Assembly (NCBI RefSeq): GCF_900115265.1
Contig: NZ_FOVU01000013.1
Location: 1 to 64,000, forward strand
Length of the DNA stretch: 64,000 nt
Direction of reading: 5' to 3'
DNA from: Bradyrhizobium sp. Ghvi
Lineage (GTDB): Bacteria; Pseudomonadota; Alphaproteobacteria; Rhizobiales; Xanthobacteraceae
Both the position numbers and the translations under genes were made by a program. Under the pieces are notes generated by a model. The model was not told the origin of the DNA and searched no databases. It saw only the letters and a program-made list of their open reading frames with translations. Below, piece by piece: positions 1 through 7,045 of this stretch (positions within the stretch are counted from its first letter, which is position 1; every line of letters begins with the position of its first letter).

Positions 1-1
1 C

Positions 2-379
2 GTCCAGGACGTGTTCATGCCCGAGCGCGTCACCCGCGTTCCCTTGTCCTCGCGCGAGATCTCGGGCGTCCTGAACCTGCGCGGCCGCATCGTCACCGTG
101 GTCGACATGCGCGCTCGCCTCGGCCTGCCCAGGGACGAGGACGGCAAGACGCCGATGGCGGTCGGCGTCGACCTGCGCGGCGAATCCTACGGCCTCCTGA
201 TCGACCAGATCGGCGAGGTGCTGCGCCTGCCCGAGGACGGCAAGGAAGACAACCCCGTCAATCTCGACCCTCGCATGGCCAAGCTCGCCGGCGGCGTCCA
301 TCGCCTCGACGGACAGCTCATGGTCGTCCTCGACGTCGATCGCGTCCTCGAGCTCGCGCCCGAGATGATGGCGGCCTGA
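2..379 (+). CDS. cheW: Chemotaxis coupling protein CheW (5' end outside window)
   Basis: CheW couples chemoreceptors to the histidine kinase CheA in polar arrays. The open frame already runs at the left edge and ends in TGA at 379, giving 125 residues against about 150-160 for the family, so roughly the first 30 residues are missing. Typical CheW features are visible: the GVLNLRGRIVTVVDMRARLG strand region, a YGLLIDQIGEVLRL segment and a C-terminal LDVDRVL. The GTG at 11 and ATG at 17 are internal. cheY, cheB and cheR follow on the same strand, which places this at the end of a chemotaxis operon whose cheA presumably lies to the left. Family call is secure; which che cluster of the organism this is cannot be told. 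Confidence 0.93.
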   Translation, partial: VQDVFMPERVTRVPLSSREISGVLNLRGRIVTVVDMRARLGLPRDEDGKTPMAVGVDLRGESYGLLIDQIGEVLRLPEDGKEDNPVNLDPRMAKLAGGVHRLDGQLMVVLDVDRVLELAPEMMAA

Positions 380-451
380 TACGGCGGCATTGCCGCCGGC
401 AGACCCGCAATTGAAAGTGCCCCGCACAGGGGACAGGAAGCAGAGGTTCAC

Positions 452-817
452 ATGCGAACTTGTCTCGTCGTTGATGATTCCAGCGTCATCCGCAAGGTTG
501 CCCGCCGGATCCTGGAAGGCCTCGACTTCCAGATTCTTGAAGCCGAGGACGGTGAGAAGGCGCTGGAAGCCTGCAAGCGCGGACTGCCCGACGCCGTGCT
601 GCTCGACTGGAATATGCCGGTCATGGATGGCTACGAGTTCCTCGGCCATCTTCGCCGCATGCCCGGCGGCGACCAGCCCAAGGTGGTGTTCTGCACCACC
701 GAGAACGACGTCGCGCATATCGCGCGCGCGCTGCACGCCGGCGCCAACGAATACATCATGAAGCCGTTCGACAAGGACATCGTGACGGCGAAGTTCCAGG
801 AAGTCGGCTTGATCTAG
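452..817 (+). CDS. cheY: Chemotaxis response regulator CheY
   Basis: A 121-residue stand-alone receiver domain. The acidic pocket is D8/D9, the phospho-acceptor D52 lies in LLDWNMPVMDG, the conserved Thr is T82 or T83 in CTTEND, and the conserved Lys is K104 in YIMKPF. No output domain follows, as expected for CheY, which when phosphorylated by CheA binds the flagellar switch. The start at 452 is preceded by AGAGG a few bases upstream. It lies 72 bp after cheW and 70 bp before cheB, in the same direction, so co-transcription is likely. It could be a phosphate-sink CheY rather than the motor-binding one; sequence alone does not decide. Confidence 0.95.
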   Translation: MRTCLVVDDSSVIRKVARRILEGLDFQILEAEDGEKALEACKRGLPDAVLLDWNMPVMDGYEFLGHLRRMPGGDQPKVVFCTTENDVAHIARALHAGANEYIMKPFDKDIVTAKFQEVGLI

Positions 818-887
818 CGAAACACCGGAGGCTGGCTCCTTCGGCATTCGTTTCAACTAAAACCGTTTCAGTCTGAGTTGGTGAGTA

Positions 888-2081
888 ATGAGTGTGGCGT
901 ACGCAGGCAATTCGACCACGAGCCCGTCGCGCGAAGCCGGGCCGCTGCGGGTGATGATCGTCGACGACTCCGTCGTGATACGCGGTCTGATCTCGCGCTG
1001 GGTCGGAGCCGAGCACGACATGGAGGTCGCGGCGTCGCTGCGCACCGGCCTCGAGGCGGTCAACCAGCTCGAACGCATCAACCCCGACGTCGCCGTGCTC
1101 GACATCGAAATGCCCGAGCTCGACGGCATCTCGGCACTGCCGAAACTGCTGGCGAAGAAGCGCGATCTCGTCATCATCATGGCGTCGACGCTGACCCGCC
1201 GCAACGCTGAGATCAGCTTCAAGGCGCTGTCGCTCGGCGCGGCCGACTACATTCCGAAACCGGAATCGACGCGCGAGACAGCCGCTGCGGATATCTTCCA
1301 TCATGACCTGATCCAGAAGATCCGTCACCTCGGTGCAAGGCTGCGCCGGAAGGCGGCCGTGGCGAGTCCGCCGCTGGCGCCCGCGAGCCCCGCTGCACCG
1401 GCTGCGCGTGCACCGGTTGTGGTGCGGCCGGCACCGGCTGCCGCCGCGCCTGCCTTGTCATCGGGCCCGCTCACCACCCGTCCGTTCTCGACCCAGGCGC
1501 CGAAGGTGCTGCTGATCGGCTCCTCGACCGGCGGCCCTCAGGCGCTGATGGCGCTCGTCACCGAGCTCGGCCCTGTGATCGACCGCTTCCCGGTGCTGAT
1601 CACCCAGCACATGCCGCCGACCTTCACCACCATTCTCGCCGAGCATCTGGGGCGTTCGAGCCGCCGGCCGGCAGCCGAAGCGGTCGACGGCGAGCCGGTG
1701 AAACCGGGGCGCATCTATCTCGCGCCCGGCGGCAAGCACATGCGTGTCGCCCGCAGCGGTGTGGACACCGTGATCGCGCTCGACGACGGCCCTGCCGTCA
1801 ATTTCTGCAAGCCCGCGGTCGATCCGCTCTTCACCTCCGCGATCGACATTTGGCACGGCAACATCCTCTCCGTGATCCTGACGGGCATGGGTTCTGACGG
1901 CATGCGCGGCGGCAAGGATATCGTGGCAGCCGGCGGCAGCGTGATCGCGCAGGATGAAGCTTCCAGCGTGGTGTGGGGCATGCCGGGAGCCGCCGCCAAC
2001 GCCGGCATTTGCGCCGCGATCCTGCCGCTCAACCAGATCGGCGCCAAGGTCAACCGTCTGTTTGCGGGAGACCGCTCGTGA
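888..2081 (+). CDS. cheB: Chemotaxis protein-glutamate methylesterase/deamidase CheB
   Basis: CheB removes methyl groups from chemoreceptor glutamates and provides adaptation. Of 397 residues, 20-130 form the receiver domain (D26/D27, phospho-acceptor D72 in LDIEMPELDG, K124). Residues 155-205 are an Ala/Pro-rich linker, longer than in enterobacterial CheB. Residues 205-395 form the esterase domain. The catalytic triad is visible as S213 in GSSTGG, H241 in TQHMPP and D337 in LTGMGSDGM. The start at 888 follows a GGTGAG ribosome site. The TGA stop at 2079-2081 overlaps the GTG start of cheR, so the adaptation pair is translationally coupled. Confidence 0.96.
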   Translation: MSVAYAGNSTTSPSREAGPLRVMIVDDSVVIRGLISRWVGAEHDMEVAASLRTGLEAVNQLERINPDVAVLDIEMPELDGISALPKLLAKKRDLVIIMASTLTRRNAEISFKALSLGAADYIPKPESTRETAAADIFHHDLIQKIRHLGARLRRKAAVASPPLAPASPAAPAARAPVVVRPAPAAAAPALSSGPLTTRPFSTQAPKVLLIGSSTGGPQALMALVTELGPVIDRFPVLITQHMPPTFTTILAEHLGRSSRRPAAEAVDGEPVKPGRIYLAPGGKHMRVARSGVDTVIALDDGPAVNFCKPAVDPLFTSAIDIWHGNILSVILTGMGSDGMRGGKDIVAAGGSVIAQDEASSVVWGMPGAAANAGICAAILPLNQIGAKVNRLFAGDRS

Positions 2082-2950
2082 CGCCCGCGGATTACGACTA
2101 CCTGCGCAAGTTCCTGAAGGAGCGCTCCGGTCTCGATTTGTCGCCCGACAAGCAATATCTGGTCGAGAGCCGGCTGTTGCCGCTGGCCCGCAAGGCGAGT
2201 CTGTCAGGCATCACCGATCTCGTTCTCAAGATCAGGAACGGCGATGGCAGGCTTGCGACCGACGTGGTCGAGGCCATGACCACCAACGAGACGTTCTTCT
2301 TCCGCGACAGGATCCCGTTCGACCATCTGCGCGACAGCATCGTGCCTAGCTTGATCCAGGCCCGCGCCGCGCGCAAGAGCCTGCGCATCTGGTCGGCGGC
2401 TTCGTCGACGGGGCAGGAACCTTATTCGATCGCGATGTGCCTGAAGGAGATGGGCGCTGCGCTCGCCGGCTGGCGCATCGAGATCGTCGCCACTGATCTG
2501 TCGCAGGAGGTGCTGGAGAAATCCAGGGCCGGCGTCTACAGCCAGTTCGAGGTGCAGCGCGGTCTGCCGATCCAGCTCCTGATGAAATACTTCACGCAAG
2601 CTGGCGATGTCTGGCAGCTCAATGCCGATGTCCGCGCGATGGTGCAGTTCCGCCAGCTCAATCTGTTGCAGGACTTCTCCCATCTCGGCACATTCGACGT
2701 GATCTTCTGCCGCAACGTGCTGATCTATTTCGATCAGGATACCAAGGCGGTGATCTTCGAGCGCATGGCGAAGGGCCTGGAAGCCGATGGCGCGCTGCTC
2801 TTGGGCGCGGCGGAATCCGTCGTCGGCATCACCGATGCATTCCGCCCGATGTCCGATCGTCGCGGCCTCTATCAGCTCAATCCGGTGCGCTCCGGCCGCC
2901 CGATGGGGGGATTGATGCCACAACCGCTGAAGGTCGCCGCAGCGCGGTGA
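2078..2950 (+). CDS. cheR: Chemotaxis protein methyltransferase CheR
   Basis: CheR methylates receptor glutamates using S-adenosylmethionine, opposing CheB. I start it at GTG 2078, which overlaps the cheB stop (GTGA) and gives 290 residues, the normal family size. The open frame extends to 1973, but the extra residues are antisense-like composition from within cheB. The N-terminal helical domain (1-75) is followed by the SAM-binding methyltransferase domain. Visible motifs are TTNETFFFRD, WSAASSTGQEPYS (SAM loop) and DVIFCRNVLIYF. It is the last chemotaxis gene here, and a terminator-like hairpin follows about 190 bp downstream. Confidence 0.95.
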   Translation: MTPADYDYLRKFLKERSGLDLSPDKQYLVESRLLPLARKASLSGITDLVLKIRNGDGRLATDVVEAMTTNETFFFRDRIPFDHLRDSIVPSLIQARAARKSLRIWSAASSTGQEPYSIAMCLKEMGAALAGWRIEIVATDLSQEVLEKSRAGVYSQFEVQRGLPIQLLMKYFTQAGDVWQLNADVRAMVQFRQLNLLQDFSHLGTFDVIFCRNVLIYFDQDTKAVIFERMAKGLEADGALLLGAAESVVGITDAFRPMSDRRGLYQLNPVRSGRPMGGLMPQPLKVAAAR

Positions 2951-3143
2951 TCTGCCGTACGACTGTCGGTCGGAGCGAGCGGCGTTGTTGCGGCTGAGCG
3001 CCGGTGCCTGCCGGCTCTTTCGTTGTCATACCCGGAATTTCAGCGGCATTTGAGATAGCGCGGATTACTCGGCTACCGCACCAGCGGTGCGCTTCGACGT
3101 GGCCCTCATGGGCGTCCGGCCTTTGTGCTATGGTCTCGATCGC

Positions 3144-3166
3144 CCGCCCTAGGGAGGCGGTTTTTT
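3144..3166 (+). terminator. Rho-independent terminator after the che operon
   Basis: CCGCC (3144-3148) pairs with GGCGG (3156-3160) across a 7-base loop, followed directly by six T. It is the only T-tract hairpin between cheR and the next gene. It lies just 34 bp before the start at 3200, so it could instead act as an attenuator in that gene's leader. Confidence 0.6.
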
Positions 3167-3199
3167 CAATATCGTGACCTGTTTTAAGGAGGACATATC

Positions 3200-3670
3200 A
3201 TGCGAATGTCTTGCGCCTCTTATTTCCTGTTGGCAGCACTCTCGTTGCCCGCGACGGCTCTCGCCGGCGAGCAGGTGCTCGAATTCAAGCTCGTCACCAA
3301 ACCGATCGACGTCAAAGTCACTGAGGTCGCGAACGTCGAAGGTCAGACGGTCATGTCCGGCAAGATGTTCGGGGTTGCCTTCTTCAAGGACGGCCGCGTT
3401 GCCGTGAAGGATTTCGTCAATTCCTCCGACCTGCTGAAAGGCTCAGGGCCGATGTTCGGCTACAGCACCTACACCTTCGAAGACGGCTCCTCGATCACGG
3501 CGCGCTACACCGGCGCGGTCAAGGACGGAAAGGCCAAGGGGGAATATACGATCCTGTCGGGCACCGGAACGTACGCAAACGCGACGGGCACAGGCGGCTT
3601 CGAGAGTGTGCAAAGCGGGTTCAAGGGCGCGGGCCTGTACGACGGTAGGTTCATAGTCAAGACGCCCTAA
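3200..3670 (+). CDS. Secreted barrel-like protein of unknown function
   Basis: A 156-residue protein with a clean signal peptide (about residues 1-22, cleaved after ALA). The mature part alternates short hydrophobic strands with Gly and Thr. The segment GTGTYANATGTGGFE near the C-terminus resembles the G-x-Y-x-x-A-x-G-x-G pattern of allene-oxide-cyclase/dirigent-type barrels, which suggests a small beta-barrel, but I do not recognise a specific family and assign no function. The start at 3200 has a near-perfect Shine-Dalgarno (TAAGGAGGA at 3185-3193, spacing 6-7), implying strong translation. ATG 3206 is a weaker alternative. It is a single gene between two hairpins, converging on the 3724-4884 gene. 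Confidence 0.7.
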   Translation: MRMSCASYFLLAALSLPATALAGEQVLEFKLVTKPIDVKVTEVANVEGQTVMSGKMFGVAFFKDGRVAVKDFVNSSDLLKGSGPMFGYSTYTFEDGSSITARYTGAVKDGKAKGEYTILSGTGTYANATGTGGFESVQSGFKGAGLYDGRFIVKTP

Positions 3671-3688
3671 GCCAGCATGCGGGCTTTC

Positions 3689-3720
3689 GCGCTCGCGTCC
3701 CCCGGTGGGGTCGCGAGCGC
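3689..3720. terminator. Stem-loop between convergent genes
   Basis: GCGCTCGCG (3689-3697) pairs perfectly with CGCGAGCGC (3712-3720) over a 14-base loop. It sits in the 53-bp gap between two convergent stop codons, so it probably terminates both transcripts. It lacks a long T-tract on either side. Confidence 0.5.
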
Positions 3721-3723
3721 ATT

Positions 3724-4884
3724 TCACAAAATCGCATGCGGCAAGAACCGCGAGCCGTTTCCCGTGATCGGACTCTCGTCCTCGCGGATCGACAACCCGC
3801 ACGGCTCGTGATTCACCAGCCAGCTTCCCACCACGGGATAGACGCCCGAAAAATTCGGCAGCGGTGACAGCGCCTGGCGCACAAAGCCTTCGGCGCCGTA
3901 GGGACCTTCGTGCTCGTCGAGCGACATTCCGCCCGACACTATCGTGACATTGGCGCCTTCGCGGGACAGCAGCGGCTTGCGGACATAGGAGCTGCCGAGT
4001 TCGGCTGCACGCGGATCGTCCTCAAAGAAGGCCGGTAGCAGATTGGGATGGTTCGGAAACATCTCCCAGAGCAACGGCAGGATGCCTTTATTCGAGAGCA
4101 CCGCCTTCCATGGCGGCTCGATCCAGCGCGTTGGTGCCTCCACCAGCTTGGTGCCGAAGGCGTCATGGAACATCCATTCCCAGGGATAGAGCTTGAAGAC
4201 GAGCGCCATGTCGTTGTTATCGAGATCGACGAAGCCGCCGGCCTCGTTGCGCCAGCCGATCTCCTCGACATCCAGCAGCGTGGTCGAGAGGCCCGCTTGA
4301 CGTGCGGTGTCTTCGAGATAAGCGAGCGTGCCGGCGTCTTCCTCGTTGCCCGTCGTGCCGGTGAGGTGCAGATGTTGGCCGGCGGCAATCTCCTTCCAGG
4401 CAGCGATCAGCCGTTCATGGATCGAGTTGAACTGGTCGGCGCGCGCGGGGATGATCCGCCGCTCGATGGCCTGCTCGAGCCAGGTCCATTGAAATACCGC
4501 GGCCTCGAAGATCGAGGTCGGCGTGTCCGCGTTGTATTCGAGCAGTTTTGCCGGGCCCTCGCCGTCGTATTTCAGATCGAGGCGGCCGTAGAGGCTGCGG
4601 TCATCGCGCTTCCAGCTCTCGGCGATGAAGTTCCAAAATGCTTCCGGAATCTTCAAACGCCGCAAATAGCGCTCCTCGCCGATCACCCGGCCGGCAAGCT
4701 CCAGACACATCGCGTCGATCTCGCCGGTCGGCGTCTCGATTCCGCGCTCGATCTCAGCGAGATCGAAGGCGTAATAGGCGCTCTCGTCCCAATAGCGTTC
4801 GCCGTCGATGGTATGGAAGGCGAAGCCGCATTGCTCGGCAGTGTGCCGCCAGTCATCGCGCTCCGGACAGATGATGCGTTGCAT
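3724..4884 (-). CDS. Glutathionylspermidine synthase-like ATP-grasp protein (YgiC/YjfC family)
   Basis: This 386-residue protein matches the stand-alone C-terminal synthetase half of bifunctional glutathionylspermidine synthase, known in Escherichia coli as YgiC/YjfC. These are ATP-grasp enzymes that ligate an amine or peptide to a carboxylate. Family-like segments seen are LEYNADTPTSIFEAAVFQW, the acidic strand VDLDNNDMALVFKLYPWEWM, RKPLLSREGANV and GSWLVNHEPCGLSIRED near the end. The amidase half is absent. Its true substrate is unknown even for the E. coli homologues. It is third in a tight minus-strand operon with the YgiB-like gene (3-nt gap) and the DUF350 gene, the same partners found in E. 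coli ygi/yjf loci. The family assignment is firm; the reaction is not. Confidence 0.85.
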   Translation of the reverse strand: MQRIICPERDDWRHTAEQCGFAFHTIDGERYWDESAYYAFDLAEIERGIETPTGEIDAMCLELAGRVIGEERYLRRLKIPEAFWNFIAESWKRDDRSLYGRLDLKYDGEGPAKLLEYNADTPTSIFEAAVFQWTWLEQAIERRIIPARADQFNSIHERLIAAWKEIAAGQHLHLTGTTGNEEDAGTLAYLEDTARQAGLSTTLLDVEEIGWRNEAGGFVDLDNNDMALVFKLYPWEWMFHDAFGTKLVEAPTRWIEPPWKAVLSNKGILPLLWEMFPNHPNLLPAFFEDDPRAAELGSSYVRKPLLSREGANVTIVSGGMSLDEHEGPYGAEGFVRQALSPLPNFSGVYPVVGSWLVNHEPCGLSIREDESPITGNGSRFLPHAIL

Positions 4885-4887
4885 GCG

Positions 4888-5328
4888 TCAGCTGCCGCCC
4901 GCGAACGCATGCGCAAACGAGCCGAACCCGCCGCGGCTGACGCCGCCGGAGCCTGAGTCGGACGAGCCGCCCGACGAGGAATGACTGGAGGAGTCGCTGC
5001 TGTAGAAGCTGGACCGGGACGACCAGTGCGAGCCGCTGCTGCCCGATGAGCTGCCGCTACAATTGGTGCTCGTCTGCACGGGCGCCAATGCGCCAGGGAC
5101 AGTCGTCCCGGGGGCTGTCGCCCCGGGGACTATCGCCCCGGGAGGCGTGGGATCGCAGTTTCGTCGCGGCATCAACGTGAAGGCAGTGGTGCCGACCGCG
5201 ATCGTGCCCATCACCAGCAGCGCGACATGGCCCGAGCGCTTCACCGGCTCGCGCGGCGGCAGGGGCAGATCCGCCGGCATACGCGGCCGGCGCTTGCCGA
5301 ACTCCTTGCTGGGAGGCTTCGCGGCCAT
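4888..5328 (-). CDS. YgiB/DUF1190-like Ser/Gly-rich protein
   Basis: The 146 residues have a basic Pro-rich cytoplasmic start, one hydrophobic segment (about 33-52), a PG-rich spacer built of repeats such as PGAIVPGATAPGTTVPGA (imperfect 15-nt repeats at 5085-5150), and a Ser/Gly-rich tail ending VSRGGFGSFAHAF. The RGGFG-type tail and the neighbours resemble YgiB/YjfM proteins, usually called DUF1190, although the central part is shorter than in E. coli YgiB. It is probably anchored in the membrane or exported. The DUF350 stop and this start are separated by 1 nt (TGATATG), so the genes are coupled. No function is known for the family. Confidence 0.6.
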   Translation of the reverse strand: MAAKPPSKEFGKRRPRMPADLPLPPREPVKRSGHVALLVMGTIAVGTTAFTLMPRRNCDPTPPGAIVPGATAPGTTVPGALAPVQTSTNCSGSSSGSSGSHWSSRSSFYSSDSSSHSSSGGSSDSGSGGVSRGGFGSFAHAFAGGS

Positions 5329-5329
5329 A

Positions 5330-5734
5330 TCAGTAAATCATGCAGGCGGCGTTCAGCAGGCCTGCGGCGAGTGACGAGAGGCCAAGCCAGATTGCGGGTG
5401 CCAGCTCACCGGCGGCGATCCGCCCCGACAGGTTCGGCACCGGAATCTTGACGATGTAGAACACTGCGACCTGCACGATCAGCGCAATCGCAGCCCAGAT
5501 CAGGCAGTCCAGCACGTTGGCCGAATGCGCGATTGCGCTGAACAGCGGCGCCACGAAGCCGAGCAGGCTGAGGCCGAGCGCGATCGCAGCCGCTGGATCG
5601 TTGTCGCGAATGAGCTGAAACTCGTTGTGCGGCGTGATCCGGGTATAGACGAACAGATATGCCACGACCGCGATCAACCCGGTGCAGAAATAGACCAGGA
5701 AGGCGGGCAGGCCGGCGAGCGATTGCAGGATCAT
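5330..5734 (-). CDS. DUF350 inner-membrane protein (YjfL/UPF0719 type)
   Basis: A 134-residue, four-helix membrane protein: hydrophobic segments at about 9-29, 50-70, 78-98 and 110-130. The first segment is followed by the charged loop TRITPHNEFQLIRDNDPAAA, a recognisable DUF350 feature, and the second by a short loop. Starts at ATG 5734 after a GGGGGA ribosome site. It heads the operon DUF350, YgiB-like, ATP-grasp. This arrangement recurs in enterobacteria, so the three products probably act together at the envelope, but the job is unknown. It runs convergent with nothing; ctrA lies upstream on the same strand and is separated by a terminator. Confidence 0.8.
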   Translation of the reverse strand: MILQSLAGLPAFLVYFCTGLIAVVAYLFVYTRITPHNEFQLIRDNDPAAAIALGLSLLGFVAPLFSAIAHSANVLDCLIWAAIALIVQVAVFYIVKIPVPNLSGRIAAGELAPAIWLGLSSLAAGLLNAACMIY

Positions 5735-5815
5735 GGTCCCCCCATCATGCAGACCATTCGTCGGCTGGCAAAGGGTAGCGGTTCAAACCTCAGCTTCGGG
5801 CGAAGCGATCCCCTC

Positions 5816-5846
5816 AAAAAACAAAACCCCGCCATTTGCGGCGGGG
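5816..5846 (-). terminator. ctrA: Rho-independent terminator of ctrA
   Basis: Read on the minus strand, CCCCGCC (complement of 5840-5846) pairs with GGCGGGG (complement of 5827-5833) over a 6-base loop, followed by TTTTGTTTTTT. It starts about 48 bp after the ctrA stop codon. Confidence 0.85.
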
Positions 5847-5894
5847 TCCAGGCTGGGAGGAGCGAGCCGAAAGGCGGCTCGCGACGTAAACGGA

Positions 5895-6596
5895 TCAGGC
5901 GGGAATGCGCTCGTCGGCCTCGTGCGGCTCGCGCAGCACGTAGCCGCGGCCCCACACGGTCTCGATGAAATTGCGGCCCTCGGAAGCGTTGGCGAGCTTC
6001 TTGCGGAGCTTGCAGATGAAGACGTCGATGATCTTCAGCTCGGGCTCGTCCATGCCGCCATAGAGGTGGTTGAGGAACATTTCCTTGGTGAGGGTCGTAC
6101 CCTTGCGGAGCGAGAGCAGCTCCAGCATCTGGTACTCCTTGCCAGTCAGATGCACGCGCTGGCCGCCGACTTCGACCGTCTTGGTGTCGAGGTTGACGAC
6201 GAGGTCGCCGGTCTGGATGACCGACTGGGCGTGACCCTTGGAGCGGCGCACGATCGCATGGATGCGGGCAACCAGCTCGTCCTTGTGGAAGGGTTTGGTC
6301 ATGTAGTCATCGGCGCCGACGCCGAGACCCTTGACCTTGTCCTCGATGCCGGCGAGGCCGGAGAGGATCAGGATCGGTGTCTTGATCTTGGAGACCCGAA
6401 GCTGCTTGAGCACGTCGTAGCCGGACATGTCGGGCAGGTTAAGGTCGAGAAGGATAATGTCGTAATCGTATAATTTACCGAGATCGACGCCTTCTTCCCC
6501 CAAATCGGTCGTGTAGACGTTGAAGCTCTCAGACTTCAGCATCAGCTCGATCGACTGCGCGACGGCGCTGTCATCTTCAATCAGCAAAACGCGCAT
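5895..6596 (-). CDS. ctrA: Cell-cycle response regulator CtrA
   Basis: CtrA is the OmpR-type master regulator that controls flagellar, chemotaxis and division genes in alphaproteobacteria. It reads as 233 residues from ATG 6596. Residues 1-120 form the receiver (D8/D9, phospho-acceptor D51 in LLDLNLPDMSGYD, K101), and residues 125-225 form the winged-helix domain with the family-typical LTGKEYQMLELLSLRKGTTL region. An open frame continues 32 codons further upstream, but MRVLLIEDDSAVAQSIE is the universal CtrA N-terminus. Six GANTC sites lie upstream. It is divergent from fliI-fliJ and has its own terminator. The long conserved domain order and motifs make this one of the safest calls in the window. 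Confidence 0.97.
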   Translation of the reverse strand: MRVLLIEDDSAVAQSIELMLKSESFNVYTTDLGEEGVDLGKLYDYDIILLDLNLPDMSGYDVLKQLRVSKIKTPILILSGLAGIEDKVKGLGVGADDYMTKPFHKDELVARIHAIVRRSKGHAQSVIQTGDLVVNLDTKTVEVGGQRVHLTGKEYQMLELLSLRKGTTLTKEMFLNHLYGGMDEPELKIIDVFICKLRKKLANASEGRNFIETVWGRGYVLREPHEADERIPA

Positions 6597-6860
6597 GCCA
6601 GTTCCCCATAGTCGCCGCTCCTGGGCGTCAGGTCGGCCGCATTCGCGGCACTCAACAAAACGCCTTTGAACAACTGATTCGGATCCTGACAACAGATGGT
6701 TAACAAATCCTGATTCTGGAACGCAAGTCCCCCCGGGTGCAATTTTTGTCGAATCGCCCTAAGGTCTTGTCCGCGAAGCAGCTTTCGTTACCCGAGTCCG
6801 TTCAAGTTCCACTTTAAGAGACGGGCCTAACCGACTCCCGCGACTCAGCCTTCTTCTGAA
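6597..6860 (-). promoter_or_regulatory. ctrA: ctrA upstream control region with six GANTC sites
   Basis: GANTC, the CcrM methylation sequence, occurs at 6676, 6712, 6751, 6794, 6833 and 6842: six in 171 bp where fewer than one is expected by chance. In Caulobacter a ctrA promoter is tuned by GANTC methylation state. A half-conserved CtrA-type pair, TTAA-N7-TTGT, reads on the minus strand over 6689-6703 and could serve autoregulation. No clear -35/-10 could be fixed. Confidence 0.55.
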
Positions 6861-6912
6861 AGGGAGCCACGCTCAGTCACAAAGACAGTGACGCAATGAT
6901 TAACGATGCGGG

Positions 6913-6927
6913 TAAACACGACGTTAA
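6913..6927 (+). promoter_or_regulatory. Possible CtrA box upstream of fliI
   Basis: TAAA (6913-6916), seven bases, TTAA (6924-6927): 7 of 8 positions of the TTAA-N7-TTAA CtrA consensus. It lies about 115 bp before the fliI start. Other TTAA half-sites occur at 6900 and 6953. The match is moderate and untested. Confidence 0.35.
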
Positions 6928-6944
6928 GCGCCGTTCAGAAATAT

Positions 6945-6966
6945 GGCGAAACTTAATCGTTTCGCC
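6945..6966 (+). repeat. 8-bp inverted repeat in the fliI leader
   Basis: GGCGAAAC (6945-6952) and GTTTCGCC (6959-6966) are perfect inverted copies around TTAATC. It lies 15 bp before the mini-ORF chain and could be an operator or an RNA hairpin controlling it. No T-tract follows, so simple termination is unlikely. Confidence 0.45.
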
Positions 6967-6980
6967 GTCAAGGCCAAATC

Positions 6981-7045
6981 ATGAAGGCGTGCGCTGCTGT
7001 GAAGGCCACTCTTATGAAGGCTGTTTGATGAAGGCCGGTCAATGA
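6981..7045 (+). promoter_or_regulatory. Chain of overlapping mini-ORFs leading into fliI
   Basis: ATG 6981 opens a 15-codon frame (product MKACAAVKATLMKAV) ending at TGA 7026-7028. That stop overlaps ATG 7028 (TGATG), which opens a 5-codon frame (MKAGQ) ending at TGA 7043-7045, and this overlaps the fliI ATG at 7042 (ATGA). The last three starts (7014, 7028, 7042) are spaced exactly 14 nt and each begins ATGAAGG or ATGAAAG. The AAGG inside each unit sits at a Shine-Dalgarno distance from the next start. This looks like a short tandem duplication that created a relay of re-initiation sites. It could be incidental. Confidence 0.4.

Noticed and set aside
1973..2077. Upstream extension of cheR
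   Set aside because: It lies entirely within cheB, is Arg/Gln-rich, and the GTG at 2078 overlaps the cheB stop as expected for a coupled pair.
3025..3050. GTCATACCCGGAA after cheR as a sixth GTCAT...ATGAC repeat
   Set aside because: Only the left half resembles the family; no matching right arm was found, so it may be a remnant.
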